A stretch of 39,938 nucleotides of DNA from Rhodobiaceae bacterium (lineage in GTDB: Bacteria; Pseudomonadota; Alphaproteobacteria; RS24). Below, piece after piece: positions 32,769 through 39,938 of the stretch; positions within the stretch are counted from its first letter, which is position 1; each line of letters opens with the position of its first letter. The stretch spans positions 1 to 39,938 of the forward strand of contig JABHDF010000023.1 of assembly GCA_018673175.1 (NCBI GenBank). The letters are read 5' to 3'. Below the pieces are notes generated by a model. That model was given only the letters and a program-made list of their open reading frames with translations. It had not been told where the DNA came from and did no database searches. The translations under genes were made by a program, and so were the position numbers.

Positions 32769-33440
32769 CTATTGCACCGAATTATCGTTTGACCCGCCCG
32801 ATTGGCCGAGCTGGGCCAGTACCATTTCGGTCAGCGCGATTAATATTTCTGCGCGCTCGCCCAAAGTGACGGCTTCTAACATGGCCTGTTTTTCTTGCGG
32901 GCCATAGGGGCTGATAATGCAAAGGCTATTAACCAAGGCTTCATTGCCCGAACTCTCGATGGCTTCCCAATCAGCTTGCATGCCATTTATGTCGAGATAG
33001 CGACGCAAGACATCTAGCACGCCATCGCGGTTCACATCAAAGCTGCCCACTTCGGAGACCAAATCGCTTTCATAGGGTTTGTAATCGGCTTTGATTTGGC
33101 GATAGGGGGTCATCACGTCCAGCTCTTGCGCCACGCGAAAGCGGGTTACGCCCGTCAAAGAGACAATAATGCGCCCCTCGTCGGTTTCGCTAAAAGACGT
33201 GATGCGCCCAAGGCATCCCACTTGGGTCAGCGGCGGCTGGCCGTCATCTTCTTGCGGCTCCAGCGGTTGCAAAATGGCGATGAGGCGACCTTTGCCGAGC
33301 GCGTCTTCAAACATTTTCAAATAGCGCGGCTCGAAAATATTCAGCGGCAATTGCCCGCGCGGCAAAAGCAAGACGCCCTCAAGCGGAAACACCGGAAGGG
33401 TGTCTGGCAGCTCGTCAGTAGACTCATAAGTTTGCGACAT
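32769..33440 (-). CDS. LON peptidase substrate-binding domain protein (lacks ATPase and protease)
   Basis: A 223-residue stand-alone Lon N-terminal (LON/PUA-like) domain protein. The core LPVFPLEGVLLLPRGQLPLNIFEPRYLKMFEDAL is the domain signature, with VGCLGRITSFSETDEGRIIVSLTGVTRFRV following. No Walker motif or Ser-Lys catalytic pair is present. The C-terminal half is helical (LEAVTLGERAEILIALTEMVLAQL). It sits between the CnoX-like gene and Trm112 in a conserved alphaproteobacterial arrangement. The function is not established; a role in proteostasis with the thioredoxin-like neighbour is conjecture. Confidence 0.93.
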   Translation of the reverse strand: MSQTYESTDELPDTLPVFPLEGVLLLPRGQLPLNIFEPRYLKMFEDALGKGRLIAILQPLEPQEDDGQPPLTQVGCLGRITSFSETDEGRIIVSLTGVTRFRVAQELDVMTPYRQIKADYKPYESDLVSEVGSFDVNRDGVLDVLRRYLDINGMQADWEAIESSGNEALVNSLCIISPYGPQEKQAMLEAVTLGERAEILIALTEMVLAQLGQSGGSNDNSVQ

Positions 33441-33484
33441 CACGTCGGCCTTTCTCGCGTGCGATAGCGCCCGCGCCCAATGGA

Positions 33485-34435
33485 TTAGCTAAATAAAATA
33501 GACGATAGACGCCGCCGCGCTGCGACAACCAAAGCATCTGTGGCGCCATAGGCATCAAATAATTCAACCAATTGCTTGCGCGCAGCTTCTTCGTTCCAAG
33601 CCCGGTCGAGCGCAATGCTGTCCAGCAAAGCCTCCAACGCCAATTCGCGCTGGCCCGCCCCATGATAGGCCAAAGCCAAATCAAACCGCGCTTGATGGTT
33701 TTTTTCATTCTGTGCGACCGCTGCCAACAGAGGGGCAATCGCATCCTCCGCGCCGGCTTCGCGTGGCTTGTCGGCCATTTTTATCTCCAGCGCCAAGGCC
33801 GCTCGCGCGGCTCCCAGATCTGGGTCATTATCTTGCGCGCCCGCACCCGACAGGGCGGCTTGGGCGGCGGCAATTTTTTCTGCAGCCTCGGCGGAGGAGG
33901 CCAAATGGGCCTGTGCCAGACCGGCCATGGCTTTTACATTTTCAGGGTCTTGCTCGAGCGCGGCGGCATAACATTCCATCGCGTCATCAAGTTGGCCGGC
34001 GGCCAGGCTGTCGGCGGCGGTTTCGAGCAGAGCTTCCGCTGGCGAGGGGCCAAGCTCTCCATCGAGGTTTTTTTCGATGAATTTTTTGATGTCGCTCTCG
34101 GGCAGCGCGCCCATAAATCCGTCGACGGGCTGGCCATCTTTAAACGCAAAAACGGCGGGAATGGATTGCACTTTTAATTGCTGGGCAACCTCTGGATGGT
34201 CATCAATATTCATTTTGGCGAGGCGTATTTGGCCATCGGCATTTTCGGCCAACGTTTCGAGAACTGGCGTCAGCTGTTTGCACGGCCCGCACCATGGCGC
34301 CCAAAGGTCCAGCAGCACCAATTGGCTTTGGCTGGCTTCGATAACGTCCGCCATAAAACTTTGGGTGGTTACCTCAATCACGGCGCTCGTGTCAGCGGCC
34401 TGAAGCGGGCTTTGTGTTTGTGTGGGCGTATCCAT
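33485..34435 (-). CDS. cnoX: Thioredoxin-TPR co-chaperone (CnoX/YbbN-like)
   Basis: A 316-residue cytoplasmic protein: an N-terminal thioredoxin domain (about residues 20-130) with an intact WAPWCGPCK active site (C49, C52) and SIPAVFAFKDGQPVDGFMG, followed by TPR-like repeats (LAAGQLDDAMECYAAALEQDPENVKAMAGLAQAH and others to the end). E. coli CnoX has lost the second-motif redox Cys pair, while this protein retains CGPC, so it may both hold clients and reduce or protect thiols. It is followed by the LON-domain and Trm112 genes. The start is the first ATG, with AGGAAGC upstream. Confidence 0.92.
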   Translation of the reverse strand: MDTPTQTQSPLQAADTSAVIEVTTQSFMADVIEASQSQLVLLDLWAPWCGPCKQLTPVLETLAENADGQIRLAKMNIDDHPEVAQQLKVQSIPAVFAFKDGQPVDGFMGALPESDIKKFIEKNLDGELGPSPAEALLETAADSLAAGQLDDAMECYAAALEQDPENVKAMAGLAQAHLASSAEAAEKIAAAQAALSGAGAQDNDPDLGAARAALALEIKMADKPREAGAEDAIAPLLAAVAQNEKNHQARFDLALAYHGAGQRELALEALLDSIALDRAWNEEAARKQLVELFDAYGATDALVVAARRRLSSILFS

Positions 34436-34507
34436 AAAGCTTCCTATTTTTCGCGTTTCCCATGAGCCCCAAAAGAGCGGGGAACCGCGTTCTTGCTACT
34501 CTATATA

Positions 34508-34547
34508 TAGGGTAAAATTTGCCGATAAATAGGGCAAAGCCGATAAA
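34508..34547. repeat. Imperfect tandem repeat upstream of cnoX and tRNA-Gly
   Basis: TAGGGTAAAATTTGCCGATAAA (shown here as the 22-nt unit at 34508-34529) is followed directly by an 18-nt version at 34530-34547 that lacks four internal bases. The pair lies between the divergent cnoX gene and tRNA-Gly, beside a CTCTATATATAG stretch that could contain the cnoX -10 box. Confidence 0.65.
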
Positions 34548-34570
34548 AACGCAAAGCGGGAAAAAGCATC

Positions 34571-34599
34571 TTGTCAAAACCCGCCCATTGGTGCATAAC
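34571..34599 (+). promoter_or_regulatory. Probable promoter of tRNA-Gly
   Basis: TTGTCA (34571-34576) and CATAAC (34594-34599) are spaced by 17 nt, with transcription expected near 34606, about 26 nt before the mature tRNA 5' end. The -35 matches five and the -10 four of six consensus bases. No other plus-strand gene is nearby. Confidence 0.6.
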
Positions 34600-34631
34600 G
34601 CCCTCGTCGTGTAAGCGACAGTTTCTGTGAC

Positions 34632-34706
34632 GCGGGCGTAGCTCAGGGGTAGAGCACAACCTTGCCAAGGTTGGGGTCGTGAGTTCGAATCTCATCGCCC
34701 GCTCCA
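34632..34706 (+). tRNA. tRNA-Gly (anticodon GCC), 3' CCA encoded
   Basis: The acceptor stem GCGGGCG (34632-34638) pairs with CGCCCGC (34696-34702), followed by discriminator T and an encoded CCA (34704-34706). The D-loop region GTAGCTCAGGGGTAGAGC, the anticodon stem-loop CAACC-TTGCCAA-GGTTG with GCC at 34664-34666, and the T-arm GTTCGAATC are all present. GCC reads the Gly codons GGC and GGU. It lies alone on the plus strand between minus-strand genes. Confidence 0.98.
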
Positions 34707-34743
34707 GAAAATCTCTTCGTAAAAATAAGGTGACAACACGGCT

Positions 34744-35991
34744 TTAACGCCGGTGAATGCTCGCGCGCAAAAGCCGCCGGATCGCCAGCCATACCAAAGG
34801 CACCGTAATCAGCACCAAGCTGGCGCGTAACATATTGGCGTCTAGCGTTGGCACTTGGGATAACAGCCAATCGGCCGGATAACTTAGCAAGCTCACCAAA
34901 TAATAAGAAATCGCCACCGTAGATACCCCCTCTACCGTGTGTTGCAGACGCAATTGGCGCGCCGCCGAATTATTCAGCGAGGCCAAAAGGTCGGCATTTT
35001 GGCGCTGCAAGCCCAGCTCAATGCGGGTTTGCAAAAGGGTCGTCATATTGCCAATTTGTTCGGCCAAATCTTGGCGCCGTCTCTCGGTCGATTGATAGGT
35101 GGCAATGGCTGGCAAGAGGCGGCGTTGCAAAAATCCGCCGACCGTAATGCGATTGTCATGCGGCGCTTCATTTAGCGAATGAAGGCGTGCCTCCACCAAA
35201 GCCCAATAGGCTTCACAGGCCGAAAACCGAAATGAGGTTTTGCGCCAAATCTCCCCAAGTTCGCCAGCCAAGCGGCTCAGCTCCATGAAGCGAGCGCCAT
35301 CTTCGCCCTCGTCTTCATTCAACATCATATCCGCGGGTACGCGATCGGCAATATTGGCGAGGCGAGCTTGCGCTTGGCGCGCGCGGCGCAGGCCAATGGC
35401 AGCAAAAGAGCGATAGGTTTCAATCTCCACGACTTGCAAGGCAATGCGACCAATGTCGCGGACATCGGCTTGCGGGTCGAAATCGAGTGCGATTTTTGTG
35501 TGTCCGTCCTCCGCCACTTTGAAGTCGAAAAACAAATCGGCCAAGCCTTTTTCCAGCTGGCTGGCGCAGGTCCAGCTCTCTCTCGGCTGACCGCGTTTTG
35601 CACAATAACAATCCACCGCCACCACAATATTGGCATCCATTTTGGACAACCAATCTTCGGGTAAATGCTGCGCCGCCGAACCGCCATCGCCTTTTTCGTC
35701 GATAATCGTCAGCGAGATAAATTCGGTATGGCGCTCAATATTAAATTGAATGTTGTTATGACTGGCGCGCATCAGGCGAGCCGGCGCCTCCGCATCCCAA
35801 TCGATTTGGGGTAACTGATCTGCCAGCGCGGCGCGCAAAGAAGCAAAACTATTGGCACCCGAAAGACAAAGCCGAAAGATAGCCGTCGGCAAACCAAAGC
35901 GTGGAAAAGGCCGCGCGTTCAGCTCATCCGTGACCTGATTAAGCCGCCACTCCGATTTATGCATGGGACGCAGAATACTATCTTGGCTCAC
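34744..35991 (-). CDS. DUF3422 family membrane protein
   Basis: A 415-residue protein of the uncharacterised DUF3422 family, recognisable by LNQVTDELNARPFPRFG near the N-terminus and ETYRSFAAIGLRRARQAQ in the middle. The central part is helical and probably coiled-coil (QSTERRRQDLAEQIGNMTTLLQTRIELGLQRQ). Two transmembrane helices lie near the C-terminus (STVAISYYLVSLLSYPADWLL and ASLVLITVPLVWLAIRRLL). The start is probably the GTG at 35991 with GAGAG upstream; an ATG nine codons later is the alternative. The function is unknown. It is convergent with tRNA-Gly. Confidence 0.88.
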   Translation of the reverse strand: MSQDSILRPMHKSEWRLNQVTDELNARPFPRFGLPTAIFRLCLSGANSFASLRAALADQLPQIDWDAEAPARLMRASHNNIQFNIERHTEFISLTIIDEKGDGGSAAQHLPEDWLSKMDANIVVAVDCYCAKRGQPRESWTCASQLEKGLADLFFDFKVAEDGHTKIALDFDPQADVRDIGRIALQVVEIETYRSFAAIGLRRARQAQARLANIADRVPADMMLNEDEGEDGARFMELSRLAGELGEIWRKTSFRFSACEAYWALVEARLHSLNEAPHDNRITVGGFLQRRLLPAIATYQSTERRRQDLAEQIGNMTTLLQTRIELGLQRQNADLLASLNNSAARQLRLQHTVEGVSTVAISYYLVSLLSYPADWLLSQVPTLDANMLRASLVLITVPLVWLAIRRLLRASIHRR

Positions 35992-36017
35992 AGTCTCTCA
36001 CTCAACCTCTAAGTTAC

Positions 36018-36608
36018 TTAACGATCGCTGGGCGGCGTCCAGTCGGTAGCCGCCAAATGGGTTTCGGCAAAAGCCAAAGGATTGTCTTCTATATCGGTAG
36101 CTAGGCTGTCATTCCAGCGGTTCAAAAACCCAAAGGTCGCAACCACGGCGATAATCTCCGCGACTTGGGCATCGTCGAAATGGGCTTTGGCGGTATCAAA
36201 ATGGGCTTGCGTCGCTTGGTTGGGAACGCTGGCCGAGCTTTGCGCCAACTGCAGCGCTGCGCGCTCGGCATCAGAGAATAACGGGTTGGTTTCATACAAC
36301 CAAAGCGCTTCGATTTTTTCACTCGAGACGCCCCTGGCATGGGCTCCGTGCGAGGTATGCGCTTGGCAATAATTGCAGCCAGCCGCCGCACTCGCGATAT
36401 AGGCAATCATCTGGCGAAGGCCAGGGTCAAGCTTGGACTCTGGCCCCAATACAGCCGCGCTCAGCGCGAGAAAGCCGCGCAAAATCTCTGGCCGATGCGC
36501 CATGATTTTAAACGAATTGGGTTCAAACCCCATAATCGCTGCAGCAACAGCCATCTCTTCGCTGACTTCATCTAACTTGTCTTGGGGGGCGTGGGGTAAA
36601 TGCGCCAT
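36018..36608 (-). CDS. Carboxymuconolactone decarboxylase-like (AhpD fold) peroxidase-related protein
   Basis: A 196-residue all-helical AhpD-like protein. The redox pair C78-N-Y-C81 with the following HTSHGAHARG is the AhpD/CMD signature, and LRQMIAYIASAAAGCNYC is the conserved helix. It resembles the peroxidase-related subfamily, which uses the CxxC as a thiol peroxidase or disulfide reductase. AGGAG precedes the ATG. It lies between a hotdog thioesterase and DUF3422 in the same direction. No peroxiredoxin partner is present in the window. Confidence 0.9.
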   Translation of the reverse strand: MAHLPHAPQDKLDEVSEEMAVAAAIMGFEPNSFKIMAHRPEILRGFLALSAAVLGPESKLDPGLRQMIAYIASAAAGCNYCQAHTSHGAHARGVSSEKIEALWLYETNPLFSDAERAALQLAQSSASVPNQATQAHFDTAKAHFDDAQVAEIIAVVATFGFLNRWNDSLATDIEDNPLAFAETHLAATDWTPPSDR

Positions 36609-36624
36609 GGGAACTCCTGATTAT

Positions 36625-37113
36625 CTAGCGTTTTTTCAAAGTAACAAAATTAGCCGTCGAGGAGCCTGCGGCCAGCAAGTGCCCCTCGTCATTATATAGC
36701 TCGCCTTCGACAAAGCCGACCGAGCGGCCGCGCCGCACCACCCGTCCGCTGGCATACAGCCGACCGGGGCGCGCGGGCGCCATCATGGAAACTTTTAACT
36801 CAAGCGTGGGAGAAATTTGCCCCCAATCCAAATTCAGGCCAATGGCAAAAGCCATCGCATCATCCAACATGGCCGCAACGTTGCCGCCTTGAATGCCACC
36901 CCATTTATTGCACAAAGCTTCGGACGCATTGAACGCCATCTCGACCCTGCCGCCTTCGCGGTCGACGGCCAAAAGCTCTAGCCCTAAATGCGCCGAGCTG
37001 GGGGAGGGTTTTTCATCGGCCGCCTTCACATTCGGCGGCCAGTCACTTGCCTGCGTAATAAAGCCATCACGGGCTGTGCCAAATCGCTCGATGTCGATTT
37101 TCGTATGCTCCAT
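36625..37113 (-). CDS. PaaI-family hotdog thioesterase
   Basis: A 162-residue protein of the PaaI/YdiI-like hotdog family. NKWGGIQGGNVAAMLDDAMAFAIG is the conserved central helix with the usual HGG-like segment modified to IQGG, and ASGRVVRRGRSVGFVEGEL is the following beta strand pair. It is expected to hydrolyse a cytoplasmic acyl-CoA or aryl-CoA. AGGGG precedes the ATG. It is divergent from a second, unrelated hotdog thioesterase across a 127-bp gap. Confidence 0.9.
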   Translation of the reverse strand: MEHTKIDIERFGTARDGFITQASDWPPNVKAADEKPSPSSAHLGLELLAVDREGGRVEMAFNASEALCNKWGGIQGGNVAAMLDDAMAFAIGLNLDWGQISPTLELKVSMMAPARPGRLYASGRVVRRGRSVGFVEGELYNDEGHLLAAGSSTANFVTLKKR

Positions 37114-37240
37114 GATACCCCTCCAAGGCGCCCCCTAAACGAGGCGCGCCTGACGCTAAAATTCCAATAACGTCAAGATAGACAGGCCAAGAGATAAACA
37201 CAAGTGGCCGACGCAGCTCCCCTTTGCTAACCTAAGCGCT

Positions 37241-37753
37241 ATGGAAAACCATCCCCCCAAGTCATCTGCCGCCGCGCGCGCCCAGGAAGCGCCCGGTTGG
37301 GTTGTGCCGCCACAGCATATTTTAAGCGTGGCCGTGCGCGACGAAGATATTGACGCCTTTCGACACGTCAATAATGTCGTCTATGTGGGCTGGATGGCGC
37401 GCTGTGCTTGGTCGCATTCGCAAGCCCTCGGGTTCGATTTTGCCGCCTATGAGGCCGAAGATTGCGGCTTTGTGGTAACCCGCCATGAAATAGACTATCG
37501 CGCAGCAGCCCTGGCTGGCGACACCGTTCACATCGCCACATGGATAACCGGCAATGACGCACGCCTTAAACTGACGCGGCACTTTCAAATGATAAGCGAG
37601 GCACGTGGCAAGACGCTGGCCCTTGGCATGAGCCAATTCGCGGCGATGAAATTATCCACCGCCAAAGCCTGTCGTATGGCGCCCGCTTACGCCACGGGCT
37701 ATCGCGTCGATGCCGCGGCAGCAGATTTCTTTGCCGCCAAAACAGCTTTATAA
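37241..37753 (+). CDS. 4-hydroxybenzoyl-CoA/YbgC-type acyl-CoA thioesterase
   Basis: A 170-residue single hotdog domain. The motif VRDEDIDAFRHVNNVVYVGWM contains the Asp and HVNN...Y pattern of the 4HBT/YbgC active site. The DYRAAALAGDTVHIATW and RHFQMISE strands follow. An N-terminal ~25-residue Pro/Ala-rich extension precedes the domain. The substrate is probably an acyl-CoA of unknown type. The 3' end overlaps the convergent response-regulator gene by 6 nt, the two stop codons lying side by side in TTATAA. Confidence 0.9.
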   Translation: MENHPPKSSAAARAQEAPGWVVPPQHILSVAVRDEDIDAFRHVNNVVYVGWMARCAWSHSQALGFDFAAYEAEDCGFVVTRHEIDYRAAALAGDTVHIATWITGNDARLKLTRHFQMISEARGKTLALGMSQFAAMKLSTAKACRMAPAYATGYRVDAAAADFFAAKTAL

Positions 37754-38437
37754 TTGCAAACAATAACCGCCCTCGACGGTACGCAAGATTTGCGCGTGCG
37801 ACGGGTCGGTTTCGATTTTTTGGCGCAAGCGATAAATATGAGTCTCTAGCGTATGCGTCGAAACTTGCGCGTTATAGCCCCAGACATCGTGCAGCAAAAC
37901 ATCGCGCGGCACGGCCGAGCCATTGGCACGGTGGAGGAATTTTAAAATATTGGTTTCTTTTTCGGTGAGGCGAATTTTCTCGCCCCCGTCTCGCACTTCC
38001 AGTGTTTTCACGGCGGCCCGAAGGTCGTAAGGCCCAATGGCGAGAACCGCGTTTTCCGAATTTTGTTGGCTGCGCAAATGGGCCCGCATGCGCGCCAGCA
38101 AAATGCCGAAGCGAAACGGCTTGGTAATGTAATCATTGGCGCCCGCATCTAGGCCCAATATTGTGTCGGCATCTGTACTGGCACCCGTGAGCATAACAAT
38201 CGGCGCTTCAATGCCTTTTTGACGCATAATCTTGCACGTCTCGCCACCATCTTGGTCGGGCAAGCCGACGTCTAGGAGAATTAAATCAAAGTTGCTTTTC
38301 TCGACCGCTTCCAAGGCTTGCTTGGCGGTTTCCGTACGAGTAAGGACAAATTCCGAGTGCAGGCTCAATTGCTCCTCGAGAGATTCCGCAAGCATATCAT
38401 CGTCTTCAACGAGCAAAATGCGATGGGTAGCAGACAT
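37748..38437 (-). CDS. OmpR-family response regulator transcription factor
   Basis: A 229-residue two-component regulator. The receiver domain (residues 5-120) has acidic E11/D12, phospho-acceptor D56 (LILLDVGLPDQDG), T84 and K106. The C-terminal winged-helix OmpR/PhoB domain (about 130-228) includes IRLTEKETNILKFLHR, VPRDVLLHDVWGYN and STHTLETHIYRLRQKIE. No histidine kinase gene is adjacent, so it appears orphaned here. I chose the ATG at 38437 because AGGACGG lies upstream and the receiver begins at once. A 14-bp inverted repeat lies 24 bp upstream. Confidence 0.95.
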   Translation of the reverse strand: MSATHRILLVEDDDMLAESLEEQLSLHSEFVLTRTETAKQALEAVEKSNFDLILLDVGLPDQDGGETCKIMRQKGIEAPIVMLTGASTDADTILGLDAGANDYITKPFRFGILLARMRAHLRSQQNSENAVLAIGPYDLRAAVKTLEVRDGGEKIRLTEKETNILKFLHRANGSAVPRDVLLHDVWGYNAQVSTHTLETHIYRLRQKIETDPSHAQILRTVEGGYCLQL

Positions 38438-38460
38438 ATATCCGTCCTTTTTTTCAAACG

Positions 38461-38474
38461 GCCTATCAATAGGC
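38461..38474. promoter_or_regulatory. Inverted repeat in the response regulator / L,D-transpeptidase divergent region
   Basis: GCCTAT-CA-ATAGGC is a perfect inverted repeat with 6-bp arms. It lies 24-37 bp upstream of the response-regulator start and about 90 bp from the transpeptidase start. It could be a regulator binding site; nothing else in the window matches it. Confidence 0.35.
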
Positions 38475-38562
38475 AATAAATAATCAATGTGCCTAAGTTT
38501 GCAAACCACCGCAAGCAGGCTTTCACTTGCGATATGCACCGAATATCCCCAGCTTAAAGACG

Positions 38563-39114
38563 ATGTTTAAACAAATGATTAACGTAATTGAGCGACGTGG
38601 CGCCAACCCTAAAAACACAATGGCAGATCTGAGCTTCGGGCCGCATCGTGCGAGCTGTGCTTTGGGCGCGGGTGGGCTAACCGCTCACAAAACGGAGGGC
38701 GATCGAAAAACCCCCATCGGCGAATTCGAATTGCGTCGCCTTTGGATGCGCCAAGACCGGGTAAGGGCGCCCGAAATGGCTTTCCCAATTGCCTTCCCCA
38801 TTCACTATATTTCGCCAAAAAGCGGCTGGTGCGATGCCCCCGAAAGCCGGTTTTACAATCGGCCAATCGAGCGCCCTTTTGCGGCCTCACACGAGCGATT
38901 ATGGCGCCGCGACGGCCTCTATGATGTTTTTTTCGAGCTTGGATACAATGATGTAAATCCCATCGCGGGAGAGGGCAGTGCCATTTTTCTACATTTACAA
39001 AAAAACAACTTCAACCCGACCCTGGGCTGTGTCGCGGTGAGCTGGCGTAGCATGGCCTTCCTCTTGCGGCACGCGCGTCCTGGGTGCCGCGTCGATATCG
39101 CGCGAAACGCCTAA
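38563..39114 (+). CDS. L,D-transpeptidase (YkuD family)
   Basis: A 183-residue YkuD-fold protein. The N-terminal strand ends in GGLTAHKTEGDRKTPIGEFELRRL, the usual substrate-loop region with K-x-x-G-D-x-x-T-P-x-G. The active site is FLHLQKNNFNPTLGCVAVS, with the catalytic His and Cys (GC). No signal peptide is obvious, so export is uncertain; cytoplasmic or unusually secreted YkuD proteins exist. It probably makes or edits 3-3 cross-links or attaches proteins to peptidoglycan. The start is uncertain: ATG at 38563 or 38575, or a TTG upstream. It is divergent from the response regulator. Confidence 0.85.
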   Translation: MFKQMINVIERRGANPKNTMADLSFGPHRASCALGAGGLTAHKTEGDRKTPIGEFELRRLWMRQDRVRAPEMAFPIAFPIHYISPKSGWCDAPESRFYNRPIERPFAASHERLWRRDGLYDVFFELGYNDVNPIAGEGSAIFLHLQKNNFNPTLGCVAVSWRSMAFLLRHARPGCRVDIARNA

Positions 39115-39131
39115 GCAGCCGTTTATCCAGC

Positions 39132-39170
39132 GTTTCAAGGTCATGTTTCAAAGTTATGTTTCAAGGCCTT
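39132..39170. repeat. Three 13-bp tandem repeats between convergent L,D-transpeptidase and YggS genes
   Basis: GTTTCAAGGTCAT, GTTTCAAAGTTAT and GTTTCAAGGCCTT follow each other at 39132-39144, 39145-39157 and 39158-39170. They fill most of the 55-bp gap, and the last base touches the YggS stop codon. I see no terminator hairpin in the gap. Confidence 0.8.
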
Positions 39171-39862
39171 TATTTGGACTCGCGCGCGCCAAAAAGAGCG
39201 GTACCAACCCGCACATGGGTCGCGCCACATGCGATGGCGGAGGCAAAATCATTCGACATGCCCATCGACACATTGGACAGGCCGAAATGCGCCGCCCGCT
39301 CCGCCAAAAGCTTGAAATGGGGTTCTGCCGGCGCATCGACTGGGGGAATGGACATGACTCCATCAATGGTTAAGCCGAGTTGCGTGCAAAACGCGTAAAA
39401 TTCGGTCAAATCTTGCGGTAAAATGCCTGATTTTTGCGGCTCGGCGCCGCTATTAACCTGAATATAGAGCTTTGGAAAACCCGGCGCGTCTTTGTGTTGC
39501 GCCAAAACCCGCGCCAGTTTTTCGCGGTCCAGGGTCTGAATGACATCAAAAACCGCAACCGCTTGCTTGACTTTATTGGTCTGCAGGGGCCCAACAAGAT
39601 GCAGCTCAATCTCGCGATTGGCGCGCAAAGCAGACCATTTTTCGGCCGCTTCCTGCACTCGGTTTTCGCCAAAATGGCGCACGCCCAAATCCATAAAAGC
39701 CTCAATAAGGGCCGCTGGCTTGGTTTTCGAAATGGCCAAAAGCGTTACCTCAGACGCTGCGCGTCCGGCCGCGATTGTGGCCGCCTCTATTTCGGCCTGC
39801 ACATTTTGCAAACGCGTTTCGCAAAGCTGCGGGTCGATTTTTTCCGTGCCGGGGTGTTGCAT
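39170..39862 (-). CDS. yggS: YggS/PLPBP family pyridoxal phosphate-binding protein
   Basis: A 230-residue PLP-binding protein that buffers vitamin B6 and affects amino-acid homeostasis; it has no proven enzyme activity. The motifs are LLAISKTKP with the PLP lysine (K46), FGENRVQEAAEKW, HLVGPLQTNKVKQAV, IQVNSGAEPQKSGI, and the C-terminal LSNVSMGMSNDFASAI and THVRVGTALFG phosphate-binding loop. It starts at MQHPGTEKID. The remaining 76 nt to the window edge are purine-rich on the minus strand and show no gene. Confidence 0.96.
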   Translation of the reverse strand: MQHPGTEKIDPQLCETRLQNVQAEIEAATIAAGRAASEVTLLAISKTKPAALIEAFMDLGVRHFGENRVQEAAEKWSALRANREIELHLVGPLQTNKVKQAVAVFDVIQTLDREKLARVLAQHKDAPGFPKLYIQVNSGAEPQKSGILPQDLTEFYAFCTQLGLTIDGVMSIPPVDAPAEPHFKLLAERAAHFGLSNVSMGMSNDFASAIACGATHVRVGTALFGARESK

Positions 39863-39938
39863 CTTTCAGGGCTCTCTTTATCTCTTATCTCTCGGGGTCG
39901 CTTCCTCTCTTGCCAGCGGGCTGCGAAGCGGCGAAGCT

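Noticed and set aside
38567-38582. CtrA-like site TTAA...TTAA at the start of the L,D-transpeptidase gene
   Set aside because: The spacing is 8 nt instead of the required 7, and it lies inside the proposed coding region.
1-39938. CRISPR array, IS element, prophage or integron
   Set aside because: I saw no regularly spaced repeats with unique spacers, no transposase or integrase, and no terminal inverted repeats. The short tandem repeats have no spacers.
1-39938. DNA-uptake-like repeated words (TTGGCC, CCAATT)
   Set aside because: These words are frequent because of common codon pairs such as AAA-TTG-GCC. They show no fixed longer context or preference for gene ends.

Overview
This 39.9 kb window is a chromosomal segment of a Gram-negative bacterium, most likely an alphaproteobacterium whose order I cannot fix. 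The evidence is gene order and family content: hemC divergent from tsaD near gpsA/YciI/EVE, an rsmB-rpe-heparinase II/III-purH run, a CnoX-LON domain-Trm112 trio, a DUF1674 (SdhAF4-type) protein, a DUF3422 protein and an ftsK-lolA-xthA neighbourhood. Base composition is moderately GC-rich apart from one AT-rich pocket at about 2.9-3.3 kb. I see no phage, IS element, CRISPR array or rRNA. There is one tRNA, tRNA-Gly(GCC).

Layout. 1-1441: tetrapyrrole genes hemD (cut by the window edge) and hemC on the minus strand. 1592-9719: mostly plus-strand housekeeping genes: tsaD, gpsA, YciI, EVE, Rieske, MFS transporter and acs. This run is interrupted after tsaD by a minus-strand cassette of a ~40-residue membrane peptide and a TetR regulator. 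9751-10504: minus-strand nuclease-like protein and DUF1674. 10557-16110: plus-strand rsmB-like gene, rpe, heparinase II/III-like gene and purH. 16120-21222: a five-gene minus-strand operon, ExbB, ExbD, a second ExbD, a vWA protein and a large exported helical-repeat protein. 21315-30977: minus-strand acyl-CoA dehydrogenases, xthA, an unknown gene, lolA, ftsK, an aminotransferase and amtB. 31205-39862: a UbiH-like flavoprotein, Trm112, LON, CnoX, tRNA-Gly, DUF3422, AhpD-like, two hotdog thioesterases, an OmpR-type response regulator, an L,D-transpeptidase and a YggS protein.

The most unusual part is the operon at 16.1-21.2 kb. It encodes a TolQ/ExbB-type proton channel and two ExbD subunits, one of which has Asn where the family carries its membrane Asp. 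With them is a vWA protein whose single transmembrane anchor carries a TonB-like SxxxH motif, and a 767-residue exported partner. I infer a proton-motive-force-driven envelope machine in which a vWA domain takes the place of TonB's C-terminal domain. The substrate and purpose cannot be read from sequence.

Regulation is visible in several places. A 26-bp inverted repeat (AATGAATA-N10-TATTCATT type) lies upstream of both the TetR gene and the small-peptide gene, suggesting a two-gene regulatory circuit. amtB has a canonical sigma-54 promoter. A terminator-like hairpin sits immediately before the ribosome binding site of the aminotransferase-ftsK-lolA transcript. Short tandem duplications occur at several gene borders.
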